The notes under the pieces: generated by a model | Databases searched by the model: none | Told to the model about the DNA's origin: nothing | The model's input: only the letters and a program-made list of their open reading frames with translations | Program-made: the position numbers and the translations under genes | From: Pseudoruegeria sp039972875 | GTDB taxonomy: Bacteria > Pseudomonadota > Alphaproteobacteria > Rhodobacterales > Rhodobacteraceae | Direction of reading: 5' to 3' | DNA length: 64,000 nucleotides | Assembly: GCA_039972875.1 (NCBI GenBank) | Contig: JBDWMA010000010.1 | Location: forward strand, 124,001-188,000 | In this document: piece after piece, positions 7,815 through 16,046 of the stretch | Numbering within the stretch: position 1 is the stretch's first letter | How the letters are laid out: the number at the start of each line of letters is the position of its first letter

Positions 7815-9041
7815 ATGAATAATACCTTGATTTTGAAAGCACTCGGGGCAGCCTTGCTGGCGAGTACAGTCCTAACCACAACAGCAAGCGCACAAGAGGT
7901 TAATTTTTGGTATCATTTCGACAACGCCGATAATCCAATGTCGGGTCTGGTTGAGAAATTTGAGGCTGAAAATCCTGGCATTAAAGTGAACGCTGAAAAC
8001 GTTCCATGGAATAGCTACTACGATCAACTGTATACATCGATCGTTGCGGGCACAGGACCCGATGCGGCGCTTGTCAAAATGAATGCACAGCCGCGTTTGG
8101 TCGAAATGGGGGCACTTTCACCAATTGATGAATGGCTCAAGAGCTGGGATGGTACCTCTGAAATTCAAGGCGATCTCTTAAGCTTGACGGCTTCGGCTGA
8201 TGGCACACAATACTATCTGCCAGTTCAATACGTTGTTCTATACTTGTATTATCGTACGGACATGTTTGCGGAACTTGGCCTTGCACCACCTACGACCTGT
8301 GGTGAATTCCGAGATGCCGCAATGGCATTGACTCGTGACACCGACGGCGATGGGCAGAATGATGTTTACGGATTTGGATTCCGCGGCGGTAAGGGGGGGC
8401 ATGACCATTGGGCGAGCCTTGCGCTTTCCCGTGAAGGTGTTGGCTTTGGGCCCGGTGAACTCACGTCTGATGCAGGTATTGCTGGGACTCAATTTGTCCT
8501 AGACCTCTTCCAAAAAGATCAGGTCTTTCCACCGTCAGCTCCTAACGACGGGTTTAAAGAAGTTATAGGTGCATTCCAAGGTGGAAACACGGCTATGACG
8601 ATCCACCATATTGGGTCCTCTGCTGGGATGGTTGACGCCTTGGGTGACAATGTGTCAGCCGTGCCCGTGCCAGAGTGTGGTGGCGGACATTGGACAGCAT
8701 TTGGAGATGAAAGCACAGCTGTTTTCTCAGGCGCTCAAGACCAAGAGGCGGCTTGGAAATGGATCAGCTTCTTGTCGAGCCCGGGCAACAACGCTGAATT
8801 CAACCTCGCGACAGGGCAATTGCCTGTCACGAAATCGGATAGCGCATCTTGGAACGTTCATGAGCAACGGTTTGTTGAAGCGACGGTAAACTCGCTGCCC
8901 TTCGCGGAACTCTTGCCAAGTACGACGCAGACTGCTGATTTTGCCAACACCGTGTGGCCAATCTCTATGCAGCGCGCTTTGATCGGAGAGATCACCGCCA
9001 ATGAAATGAATGCTGAGATCGAAGCGTTGTATAACGATTGA
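7815..9041 (+). CDS. ABC sugar transporter substrate-binding protein
   Basis: A 408-residue periplasmic binding protein of the family 1 extracellular solute-binding (CUT1) group. A Sec signal peptide spans residues 1-25 (ending TTTASA-QE). The mature protein starts VNFWYHFDNADNP and shows EKFEAENPGIKV and a DxDGDGxxD segment (TRDTDGDGQND), a possible metal loop of this class. The start at 7815 follows a strong GGGAGG. The two permeases lie directly downstream. A 9-nt-loop hairpin follows the stop and probably raises the transcript level of this gene over the permeases, as is common for binding-protein genes. Confidence 0.92.
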   Translation: MNNTLILKALGAALLASTVLTTTASAQEVNFWYHFDNADNPMSGLVEKFEAENPGIKVNAENVPWNSYYDQLYTSIVAGTGPDAALVKMNAQPRLVEMGALSPIDEWLKSWDGTSEIQGDLLSLTASADGTQYYLPVQYVVLYLYYRTDMFAELGLAPPTTCGEFRDAAMALTRDTDGDGQNDVYGFGFRGGKGGHDHWASLALSREGVGFGPGELTSDAGIAGTQFVLDLFQKDQVFPPSAPNDGFKEVIGAFQGGNTAMTIHHIGSSAGMVDALGDNVSAVPVPECGGGHWTAFGDESTAVFSGAQDQEAAWKWISFLSSPGNNAEFNLATGQLPVTKSDSASWNVHEQRFVEATVNSLPFAELLPSTTQTADFANTVWPISMQRALIGEITANEMNAEIEALYND

Positions 9042-9049
9042 TCCATCGT

Positions 9050-9072
9050 GGCGGGCTGTATTCCGGCCCGCC
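9050..9072 (+). other. Intra-operon stem-loop after the binding-protein gene
   Basis: GGCGGGC (9050-9056) pairs with GCCCGCC (9066-9072) around a 9-nt loop, 8 bp past the binding-protein stop. There is no U-tract. It probably stabilises the upstream mRNA segment or attenuates readthrough into the permeases. Confidence 0.5.
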
Positions 9073-9097
9073 ATCGCCCCAAACTGGAAGAGCTGTA

Positions 9098-9997
9098 ATG
9101 TCCGATACATCCGCACCACCGGTGCCATTGTCACGCCGTTTACTCCCACTTGTCATGCTATCTCCGGCCGTATTGGTTACTTTGGCAATCGTATTCTTGC
9201 CGATGGTGCAGGCCGTTTGGATGAGCTTTCACGACTATGTGCTGTTTCGCCCAAAGAATTTCGATTGGGTTGCATTGAAAAACTATGCAACGGCTTTGCA
9301 GGACCCTGTTTTTTGGACATCATTCAGACACACTGTGCTTTGGATTGCCATAACAGTACCCGCGCAGATGTTGCTTGGATTAGTCACAGCATTGCTCCTC
9401 AACCAGAACTTCCCATGGCGCGGGCTGGCGCGGGCCTTGGTCATCATTCCATGGGCTTTGCCGTCGGTTGTTATCGCTCTTATGTGGGTGTGGATTTACG
9501 ATTCAAATTTTGGTGTGATGAACGATTTGTTATTGCGCCTTAATCTAATAGAGACATCGATCCCTTGGTTGGCAAACCCTGATACGGCGCTTTACGCGAT
9601 CATTCTGACGTTGACGTGGCAGGGGTTTCCGTTCTTTGCTGTGATGATCCTAGCGGGATTACAATCCATCCCAGCCAGCTATTATGAAGCCGCATCAATC
9701 GATGGCGCGTCGCCCTTTCGTCAATTTTGGCATATTACTTTGCCAGGACTGAGCGGTGTCTTGATGACCGCCACTTTGCTGCGGGTCATTTGGGTAGCGA
9801 ACTCTATCGACGTCATCTTTGTCATGACGGGTGGAGGGCCGGGCTATTCAACCTACACACTGCCACTTTATGCCTTCGTTCAAGCGCGGACAGGCCTGGA
9901 TTACGGCTATGGCTCAGCGTTGGCGGTCTGCTTTACCTTGATGCTGTTGGGCTTTGTGATTTTGTATCTTCGTCGTGCCGGAAGGAACATCACATGA
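9098..9997 (+). CDS. ABC sugar transporter permease, MalF type
   Basis: A 299-residue integral membrane protein with about six hydrophobic segments. The first is PLVMLSPAVLVTLAIVFLPM near residues 17-36. The permease EAA loop reads YYEAASIDGASPFRQFWHITLP (about residues 198-218), where the ATPase docks. The start at 9098 follows GGAAGAG; a longer in-frame opening at 9038 overlaps the binding-protein gene and lacks support. It ends in a 4-nt overlap with the second permease. Together with the binding protein and the divergent UgpC-type ATPase it forms a CUT1 importer. Confidence 0.93.
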   Translation: MSDTSAPPVPLSRRLLPLVMLSPAVLVTLAIVFLPMVQAVWMSFHDYVLFRPKNFDWVALKNYATALQDPVFWTSFRHTVLWIAITVPAQMLLGLVTALLLNQNFPWRGLARALVIIPWALPSVVIALMWVWIYDSNFGVMNDLLLRLNLIETSIPWLANPDTALYAIILTLTWQGFPFFAVMILAGLQSIPASYYEAASIDGASPFRQFWHITLPGLSGVLMTATLLRVIWVANSIDVIFVMTGGGPGYSTYTLPLYAFVQARTGLDYGYGSALAVCFTLMLLGFVILYLRRAGRNIT

Positions 9998-10827
9998 TGG
10001 TTCGAAATCAATCAAAGGTACGTCGGCTTCTTTTCGTTGAGCTGCCGATGATTTTGATCTTACTTTTCACGCTATCGCCCTATCTCTGGATGGCGCTAAC
10101 ATCTGTTACCCAAGAGAGCAAACTATTCACCGAAGGCCCCTCTTTGGCAGGAGCGACTTTGGAAAATTACATCAGGCTGTTTTCCACCGTCGGGTTCGGA
10201 GACAACTTGTTGGACAGTTTTATCGTCGCGGGTGGAACTGTGATTTTTGGACTGTCGTTGTCTGTGCCTGCTGCCTACGCTTTTTCGCGGTTTCGGTTCA
10301 AAGGACGACGGTTGCTGATGCTACAGTTCCTTGTGATCAACATGTTTCCATTGGTATTGTTGATCCTACCCCTCTTTATCCTAATGAAGACATTGGGGCT
10401 TGTGGATACCTATTTCGCTCTGATCATTGCCAATTCAACCGTCGCAATTCCGTTCTCGGTTTGGATGATGACCAGCTATATTGATGGAATACCCAAGTCT
10501 CTGGACGAAGCCGCAATGACAGACGGCTGCACGCGTTTTGGCGCACTCCGTCGAGTGGTTCTGCCGTTATGCACACCCGGTATCATCGCAACCGGCGTCT
10601 ATATATTCATCACCGCATGGAATGAATATTTGTACGCTCTGACACTTGGCGGTCGCAATATCAAACCCATAACGGTCGCAATTCAAACCCTGATTGGTGA
10701 ATACCAAGTTGAATGGGGTTTGCTAACTTCTGGTGGAATTGTTGGGGCGATGCCCGCAACCATATTGTTCCTATTTATTCAAAAACGCCTGATCGCAGGC
10801 ATGACCCAAGGCGCGGTCAAAGGTTAA
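9994..10827 (+). CDS. ABC sugar transporter permease, MalG type
   Basis: A 277-residue inner-membrane permease with six hydrophobic segments and the EAA loop PKSLDEAAMTDGCTRFGALRRVVLP. The C-terminal QKRLIAGMTQGAVKG is the usual ending of MalG-type subunits. The start ATG overlaps the stop of the first permease (ATGA), indicating translational coupling. A second in-frame ATG follows immediately (9997), so the protein may begin one residue later. It is the partner of the MalF-type subunit just upstream. Confidence 0.93.
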   Translation: MMVRNQSKVRRLLFVELPMILILLFTLSPYLWMALTSVTQESKLFTEGPSLAGATLENYIRLFSTVGFGDNLLDSFIVAGGTVIFGLSLSVPAAYAFSRFRFKGRRLLMLQFLVINMFPLVLLILPLFILMKTLGLVDTYFALIIANSTVAIPFSVWMMTSYIDGIPKSLDEAAMTDGCTRFGALRRVVLPLCTPGIIATGVYIFITAWNEYLYALTLGGRNIKPITVAIQTLIGEYQVEWGLLTSGGIVGAMPATILFLFIQKRLIAGMTQGAVKG

Positions 10828-10838
10828 GGACCCACTTT

Positions 10839-11726
10839 ATGAAGAACCCAATCGGCATAATCTCTATGCAATTCGTACGTCCATTTACACAAGAGCATCT
10901 ACATCTTTTTCATGACATCAAAGCCATGGGTTTTGACTTTATTGAACTGCTGGTGCCCGAGCCAGAAGATGGTATCGATCTTGCTTTGGCAAAGGATGCT
11001 TTGGTTGAAGCTGGGCTAGACGTCGTGCTCGCAGCGCGCGTGAATGCGCATCGTTCTATCTCCTCCGAAGATCCGACCGCCCGTCAGGGCGGGATAGATT
11101 ACCTTAAGAGCTGCATTGATAGCGCTGCCGCAATCGGCGCCAAAATCATAGGTGGTCCGCTCTATGGTGAACCAATGGTTTTTGCAGGCAGACCCCCCCT
11201 GCCGCGCACTGATAATGAGATGAAAGCCCGAGCAGATCGGATGATTTCAGGATTGGCTGAGGTTGCGCCATTTGCACGTGCTGCAGGGCAAACCTTTGCG
11301 GTGGAACCGTTAAATCGTTTTGAAACGGATATGCTCAACACGACGCAACAGGGAATAAAGCTTGTTGATACCGTGAATGACGGGGGCCTTGGTCTAGTGC
11401 TCGATACGTATCACATGAACATGGAGGATCAATCGATCCCCGATGCGATCCGCTTGGCCGGACCACGCATCGTGCATTTTCAAGCCAATGAAAATCATCG
11501 CGGTTTTCCCGGAACAGGCAATATGGACTGGCCGACAATTATGCGCGCCCTGCATCAGGTTGGTTATTCAGGACCGGTGTCACTTGAGCCGTTCCGAAGA
11601 GACGATCAGCGCCTTGCGCTGCCGATCGCGCAGTGGCGCGCACCAGCAGAAGATGAAACCGAAAAATTGATTTCTGGTCGGGCGTTAATCCGGTCGGCTA
11701 TGGACTTTGCGGAGTATGCACAATGA
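10839..11726 (+). CDS. Sugar isomerase/epimerase, AP-endonuclease-2 TIM barrel (ketose 3-epimerase-like)
   Basis: A 295-residue TIM-barrel protein resembling D-tagatose/D-psicose 3-epimerases and related xylose-isomerase-like enzymes. The metal ligands of the family are visible: Glu in VEPLNRFETD (about residue 152), Asp and His in LDTYHMNME (about 185-188), His in IVHFQANENHRG (about 211) and Glu in SLEPFRRDD (about 246). The start at 10839 is 11 nt after the permease stop. It lies between the permeases and a Gfo/Idh/MocA oxidoreductase. This pair recurs in loci that epimerise or oxidise and rearrange sugars or inositols. I favour a C3 epimerase of a keto-sugar, without a firm substrate. Confidence 0.84.
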   Translation: MKNPIGIISMQFVRPFTQEHLHLFHDIKAMGFDFIELLVPEPEDGIDLALAKDALVEAGLDVVLAARVNAHRSISSEDPTARQGGIDYLKSCIDSAAAIGAKIIGGPLYGEPMVFAGRPPLPRTDNEMKARADRMISGLAEVAPFARAAGQTFAVEPLNRFETDMLNTTQQGIKLVDTVNDGGLGLVLDTYHMNMEDQSIPDAIRLAGPRIVHFQANENHRGFPGTGNMDWPTIMRALHQVGYSGPVSLEPFRRDDQRLALPIAQWRAPAEDETEKLISGRALIRSAMDFAEYAQ

Positions 11727-12721
11727 CACTAAACATCGGTTGGATTGGGTGTGGTCGTCATGCCACTTGGATGCTTTTGCCACAGATCGGTCGCGCGGGT
11801 ATGCGCGTGGCTGCGTTGTGTGACCGTGACAAAGACGCTTTGACCGCAACTGCGAGCCACTATGGTGTCCAAGATACCTATACCGATTGGCGCAAGATGC
11901 TGGAACAACCGGGATTGGACGCAATTTGTATGGCCGTAGGGCCTGACGTGCATTTTGAGGCGACACTGGCCGCGATTAAAAAGGGTCTCCCTGTCTTTAT
12001 GGAAAAACCACCAGCGGCGTCTCATGCGCAATCAGTCGAACTATTGCGAGCATCAGAGCAAGCCTCTGTTCCGGTTTTTGTTGGTTTCATGAAGCGTTAT
12101 TCCACCGGAAACCGAATGGCACAGAACATCCTAAAGGGCGGGGATTTCGGCTCCGTTCTTGGGATTACCGGGAGCTATATGACTGCGCCAACCTATTTCG
12201 CCGACGAAGTCGACTATACGGGATTCTATCTTCACCATTGTGTGCACTACATGGATTTGATGCCGTGGTTTGCCGGAAGCCCAATTGCCGAAATGGCTGT
12301 TCGCCAAACAACGCCGACCCCTGGTAAGATATTATTTCACATGAATTTTTGTTGCGAAAATGGGGTCATTGGAAACGTGTCGATGGGCACTGTTCAATCT
12401 CGGGGGACCCCGATGGAGCAAATCACGATTATGGGCGACCATAACCGGATCGAGGTAGACAACGTCATCAACATTACATGGCATCGCGATCCAGAGTTTA
12501 AGGCAGAAGTTCCGGGGGCCACCCTAGACAGCGCAGCAGATTCATTGACGTGGCGACCAAATTTTACTGCAGCCGCCAACGAAGATCATAAAGGTTACGC
12601 AGCGCTGATGGATGATGTTGCGATTGGGCTTACCGGTAAGCTATCTGCGGCGCCGACCATCGCAGATGGGGTATTGGCTATGGCCAACCTTGAGCGGATG
12701 ATTGGCTGTTTAGAAGCCTAA
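11723..12721 (+). CDS. Gfo/Idh/MocA-family NAD(P)-dependent oxidoreductase
   Basis: A 332-residue protein. An N-terminal Rossmann domain contains IGWIGCGRHATWM (residues 5-17) and the family signature EKPPAAS (about 94). A C-terminal alpha/beta domain follows, with the catalytic-type segment DYTGFYLHHCVHYMDLMPW (His at about 177). It overlaps the epimerase gene by 4 nt and is the last gene of the operon. Such enzymes oxidise or reduce sugars, inositols or sugar acids. With the neighbouring epimerase it would handle the sugar imported by the upstream ABC transporter. The exact substrate cannot be read. Confidence 0.9.
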   Translation: MTLNIGWIGCGRHATWMLLPQIGRAGMRVAALCDRDKDALTATASHYGVQDTYTDWRKMLEQPGLDAICMAVGPDVHFEATLAAIKKGLPVFMEKPPAASHAQSVELLRASEQASVPVFVGFMKRYSTGNRMAQNILKGGDFGSVLGITGSYMTAPTYFADEVDYTGFYLHHCVHYMDLMPWFAGSPIAEMAVRQTTPTPGKILFHMNFCCENGVIGNVSMGTVQSRGTPMEQITIMGDHNRIEVDNVINITWHRDPEFKAEVPGATLDSAADSLTWRPNFTAAANEDHKGYAALMDDVAIGLTGKLSAAPTIADGVLAMANLERMIGCLEA

Positions 12722-12785
12722 GTTCATGCCCTGATTTTCAATATGGGCCACGAAAGTTGGGGCTGTTCAGCAAGACGTCGATTAA

Positions 12786-12923
12786 TCGAGATCCACTCCG
12801 TATCACAATGCGGCAGTTCTTGTTGAAGAGAACCGCCGCATTGGATTTACTTTAGGTGATGACACCCGCGTTCGGACGATCGTGGATTTTAACCTCCACC
12901 GTTGTACAAATCCGGTTTGGTGA
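12786..12923 (+). pseudogene. Possible coding remnant without start codon
   Basis: Between the convergent oxidoreductase and dctM genes, a frame open for 45 codons reads coherently (for example AAVLVEENRRIGFTLGDDTR). It has no start codon, is preceded by stops and ends at TGA. Its amino-acid composition looks like real protein rather than random translation, so it may be the tail of a deleted gene. I do not recognise the family, and chance cannot be excluded. Confidence 0.3.
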
Positions 12924-12944
12924 ACGCACTGGGACCAGTGTGGG

Positions 12945-14264
12945 TTACATGATTGTGACCAGCCAGAGAGAGAGCGATGGGATCAAAATCAGCAGGCTCA
13001 ACCGGACAATGTCGGCAAACCAGAAGGGTAAGACGCCCTTAAAAATTGTTCCAAGTGAGACGTCCCGAAGTACAGATTTGAGAACGAACACATTCATGCC
13101 AACAGGTGGAGTGATCAAACTTATTTCTGTTACTACAACAACTACAATTGCAAACCAAATCAGTGCCAGCTCAGGGTCCTGAAGCAACTCATTTGTGAAG
13201 GGCAGTTCGTACATCAAAGGGTAAAACACCGGTACCGTCAAAAGCACCATCGACAGGCTTTCAAGAACACAACCCAAGATCATATAGATAATGATGATGA
13301 CAAGGATGACCATCCAAACGGGCATCTCCAAATCAAGAACCAAGGTGGCCAGAGCGTCAGGTAACCCTGCGAAATTTACAAAGTTTGAAAATAGCTCGGC
13401 CCCGATCACAACGGCGAAAATCATGGCTGTTGCCCGCACGCTATCGAATGTTGCTGTCAGAAAGTCAGCCCAAGACATGGCCCGCAATCCGACGGCGATC
13501 AAAACCGATGCGCCAGCACCCATGCCTGCTGCCTCTGTTGGTGTAAAAAAGCCTCCGTAGATGCCGACCATGATGAACAGGAACAGTCCAAGCACTGAGA
13601 GAACCCCGATGAAATCGGAACGGGCCATCGGTGTGCTGTCGGTTTTAGCATCTGGTGCGAGGGAAGGGTTGATATAGACGGCAATTTTCACGGCAGCCAG
13701 ATAGAGGATCACACCCAAGATACCGGGGATGACACCGGCGATGAACAACTTTGCGATGTTCGTTTCCGTCAGCAAACCGTAGATGATCAAAATCACGGAC
13801 GGCGGGATCAAGATACCCAGCGTACCGCCCGCTGCGATTGAACCAGTGGCCAGACTATCTGCATAACCAAGTTTGCGCATCGACGGCATTGCGACTTTTG
13901 ACATAGTTGCGGCCGTTGCAAGGGAGGACCCGCAAACTGCTGAGAAACCTCCACATGAGAACACGGAGGCCATGGCAAGACCACCGCGTGTGCGACCAAA
14001 GAGCCGGTTCGCAGCAACAAAAAGGCCGTTCGCCACACCTGATGCCGCCAGTACATTACCCATGAAGATAAACAGTGGGATGACCGAAAGGCTGTAGGAC
14101 AAAGCAGAGTCGAACGCGACCTGTCCTGTCATTGCCCAAGCAGGTCCCCAGCCGCGCATCATTGCAAACCCGATCCCACCGACGGCGGCCATGGCAAAAG
14201 CAATTGGCACCCGAACGAGGATCAGGCTGAGCAAGATTGCAAATCCGAGAAGAGATTCAAACAT
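12945..14264 (-). CDS. dctM: TRAP transporter large permease, DctM
   Basis: A 439-residue, roughly 12-helix membrane protein, the sodium-driven transport subunit of a TRAP system. It reads VRVPIAFAMAAVGGIGFAM near the start. Family-typical segments follow: FSCGGFSAVCGSSLATAATMSKVAMPSMRK, AAGGTLGILIPPSVILIIYG and FTPTEAAGMGAG. It overlaps dctQ by 8 nt and is the last gene of the eight-gene operon that starts with hmgA. That placement argues that the transporter brings in the aromatic acid the operon degrades (inference from synteny). Start at 14264 follows GAGGAGG. Confidence 0.94.
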   Translation of the reverse strand: MFESLLGFAILLSLILVRVPIAFAMAAVGGIGFAMMRGWGPAWAMTGQVAFDSALSYSLSVIPLFIFMGNVLAASGVANGLFVAANRLFGRTRGGLAMASVFSCGGFSAVCGSSLATAATMSKVAMPSMRKLGYADSLATGSIAAGGTLGILIPPSVILIIYGLLTETNIAKLFIAGVIPGILGVILYLAAVKIAVYINPSLAPDAKTDSTPMARSDFIGVLSVLGLFLFIMVGIYGGFFTPTEAAGMGAGASVLIAVGLRAMSWADFLTATFDSVRATAMIFAVVIGAELFSNFVNFAGLPDALATLVLDLEMPVWMVILVIIIIYMILGCVLESLSMVLLTVPVFYPLMYELPFTNELLQDPELALIWFAIVVVVVTEISLITPPVGMNVFVLKSVLRDVSLGTIFKGVLPFWFADIVRLSLLILIPSLSLWLVTIM

Positions 14265-14793
14265 GTCCGTCCTCCTCTTTTACAAACAGATCTTTTGGCG
14301 GGTGGATGCCACGTAGGAATGCAATAAACGCGCAGAGTAGGCAGGAAAATGAAGCCAGATAACCAAATGGTGCCAGTGGGATGGCCAGCGCGTTGGTCGT
14401 GGCACCGTCCATCGCAGCTTGCAGCGCATGGGAGCCCAGACGCCAAGACAATGTCGCAAGGACGGCCGCAGAAAAGAGGCCCGCAAAAGCAGAGAGATAC
14501 CGTTGGATGGTATCCGGCAGAACGACGTTGAGTAAATCAACTTCGATGTGTTCTTTGCGTTCAGTTGTTAGAGGTAGGGCTGCAAACACCAGTGCAGCCA
14601 ATAGAAGTTCGGTAATCTCGAATGCACCGCTGAGCGGGGCGGAAAAGAAATACCGCCCAATGACATCAACACAAGTGACCAACACGAGACAGAAGAGAAG
14701 CAGAGCAGCTCCGAGCCCCAGTGAATTTTGCAGAAGGTGGCCCAATTCTAGGCCACCATCGTCATTTCTATGTTTGTGCCGGAACTGCTCCAT
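14257..14793 (-). CDS. dctQ: TRAP transporter small permease, DctQ
   Basis: A 178-residue membrane protein with four hydrophobic segments, including LGAALLLFCLVLVTCVDVIG. The DctQ signature VDVIGRYFFSAPLSGAFEITE is followed by TTERKEHIEVDLL. It is 3 nt from dctP and overlaps dctM by 8 nt, so the three subunits are translated together. A short His/charged N-terminus precedes the first helix. It is an ordinary member of its family by length and motif. Confidence 0.93.
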   Translation of the reverse strand: MEQFRHKHRNDDGGLELGHLLQNSLGLGAALLLFCLVLVTCVDVIGRYFFSAPLSGAFEITELLLAALVFAALPLTTERKEHIEVDLLNVVLPDTIQRYLSAFAGLFSAAVLATLSWRLGSHALQAAMDGATTNALAIPLAPFGYLASFSCLLCAFIAFLRGIHPPKDLFVKEEDGHV

Positions 14794-14796
14794 GGA

Positions 14797-15834
14797 TCAA
14801 AAGTCCACGCCGGTTTGAGCGCGCAACTCAGTAAGGGCCGCAGTACCGTCGAACCCATCCGCAGAGATCGCATCAGACCAATCGGATTCGTATTTTGACG
14901 CAACGGTTTTGATTTCTTCCAACAGTTCTGCCGGCGCATCTGTGATTTCGATCCCAGCCTCTTCGATGGCGATCAATGCCTTCTCATCTGCGGCGTTCCA
15001 AGCAGCCCCAACACGTTCGGCAAAGGCGGCACCGGATATGGCTTCGATTGCGGCGCGGTCTTCTTCGGAAATACCTTCCCACGCACCTTCATTCATCACA
15101 AGAAACCATGTGGTATTATAAAGACCACCGGGAACGCGCATGGTGTACTTTAGATCGTCCGTCAACTTAAACGCCGTCAGGGCTTCATAGGTAAAAGTGA
15201 CGCCGTCGATGACACCTCGTGACAGTTTCTCATAAACTTCACCCGATGACATGAAAAGCGTTTCCGTCCCGAGGTCAGACATCAAATCTGAGATGTACCC
15301 ACCTGGGACACGAATTTTCAGCCCCTCTAGGTCCGTTATTGTGGTGATGGGTTGGACATTGTTGTGCAGAACGCCGGGGCCATGGACAAACAGACCGAGC
15401 AGTTTTGTGCCTTCATGTTCCGCTTGGGCATCAAGATCCCCTGAATAGACGTTCCAAAAGGCCGTAGAGCCGGATACAGCATCATCGCCTAAAAACGAAA
15501 ATTGGCCAATGCGGGATCGGACGAACCGATTGTCAGTTGTGAATGAATGGAGCCCGTATGTGATATCGGCAATGCCGTCACGCGCCATGTCGTAATGCGC
15601 AGGTGGAGCGCCCATTGGCTTTGCAAGAACGCGCACGGTCACGCGGCCCTCGGTGACGTCAGAGACGTCTTTGGCCCAAGGTTTAATAGCGTTAACAACA
15701 ATGGGGTGACGTGGTGGCAACCAGCTCGACAGTGCCAGAGTGGTGTCGGCAAATGCCGCAGACGATGCCACCAGATTTGCGCCAACCACTGCCGCCGCCA
15801 GCAATTTTCGGGTCATGTTTGTTTTGATGTTCAT
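14797..15834 (-). CDS. dctP: TRAP transporter solute-binding protein, DctP, in the homogentisate operon
   Basis: A 345-residue periplasmic receptor with a Sec signal peptide (residues 1-29, ending SSAAFA-DT). The mature part begins TTLALSSWLPPRHP. Features include the solute-contacting region LEGLKIRVPGG (about 167-177) and SSGEVYEKLSRGVIDGV (about 198-214). The start follows GGGAGGA. It lies 23 bp after a DUF2783 gene within the hmgA-led operon. The ligand is therefore probably an aromatic or phenylacetate-type acid that the FAD monooxygenase converts to homogentisate. This is inferred from the operon, since DctP sequence alone does not define a ligand. Confidence 0.92.
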   Translation of the reverse strand: MNIKTNMTRKLLAAAVVGANLVASSAAFADTTLALSSWLPPRHPIVVNAIKPWAKDVSDVTEGRVTVRVLAKPMGAPPAHYDMARDGIADITYGLHSFTTDNRFVRSRIGQFSFLGDDAVSGSTAFWNVYSGDLDAQAEHEGTKLLGLFVHGPGVLHNNVQPITTITDLEGLKIRVPGGYISDLMSDLGTETLFMSSGEVYEKLSRGVIDGVTFTYEALTAFKLTDDLKYTMRVPGGLYNTTWFLVMNEGAWEGISEEDRAAIEAISGAAFAERVGAAWNAADEKALIAIEEAGIEITDAPAELLEEIKTVASKYESDWSDAISADGFDGTAALTELRAQTGVDF

Positions 15835-15857
15835 ATGGTTTCCTCCCTTTTTGAACT

Positions 15858-16043
15858 TTAGTGAGAAGCAGCCAGTGCTTCTTGTAGTACCTCGCGGTCG
15901 CCAATGTGATTGGCCAAAACGAGGATCAGGCGGGCGTTGAACGCTTCGCTTTGATCGTCGGTTTTATCGTTATGTGCCGCGATGAGATCTGCATAGAAGT
16001 CATCTGGAGCGGCGATGTTCGGTTTGGTGTTCAAATTTGCCAT
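15858..16043 (-). CDS. Small DUF2783 protein, putative coupling partner of the adjacent monooxygenase
   Basis: A 61-residue acidic protein (PNIAAPDDFYADLIAAHND, then FNARLILVLANHIGD). It is paralogous to the 60-residue protein at 24838-25020, sharing the pattern P-N-I-x-x-P-D-x-F-Y and N-A-R-L-x-L-x-L-A-N-x-I-G. Both copies lie directly after an FAD monooxygenase gene (3 nt apart here). In the 3-hydroxyphenylacetate 6-hydroxylase of Pseudomonas putida U, a small coupling protein (MhaB) accompanies the flavoprotein MhaA. I recall this as the closest known parallel, and suggest the same role here. No enzyme motif is visible. Confidence 0.78.
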   Translation of the reverse strand: MANLNTKPNIAAPDDFYADLIAAHNDKTDDQSEAFNARLILVLANHIGDREVLQEALAASH

Positions 16044-16046
16044 GGA

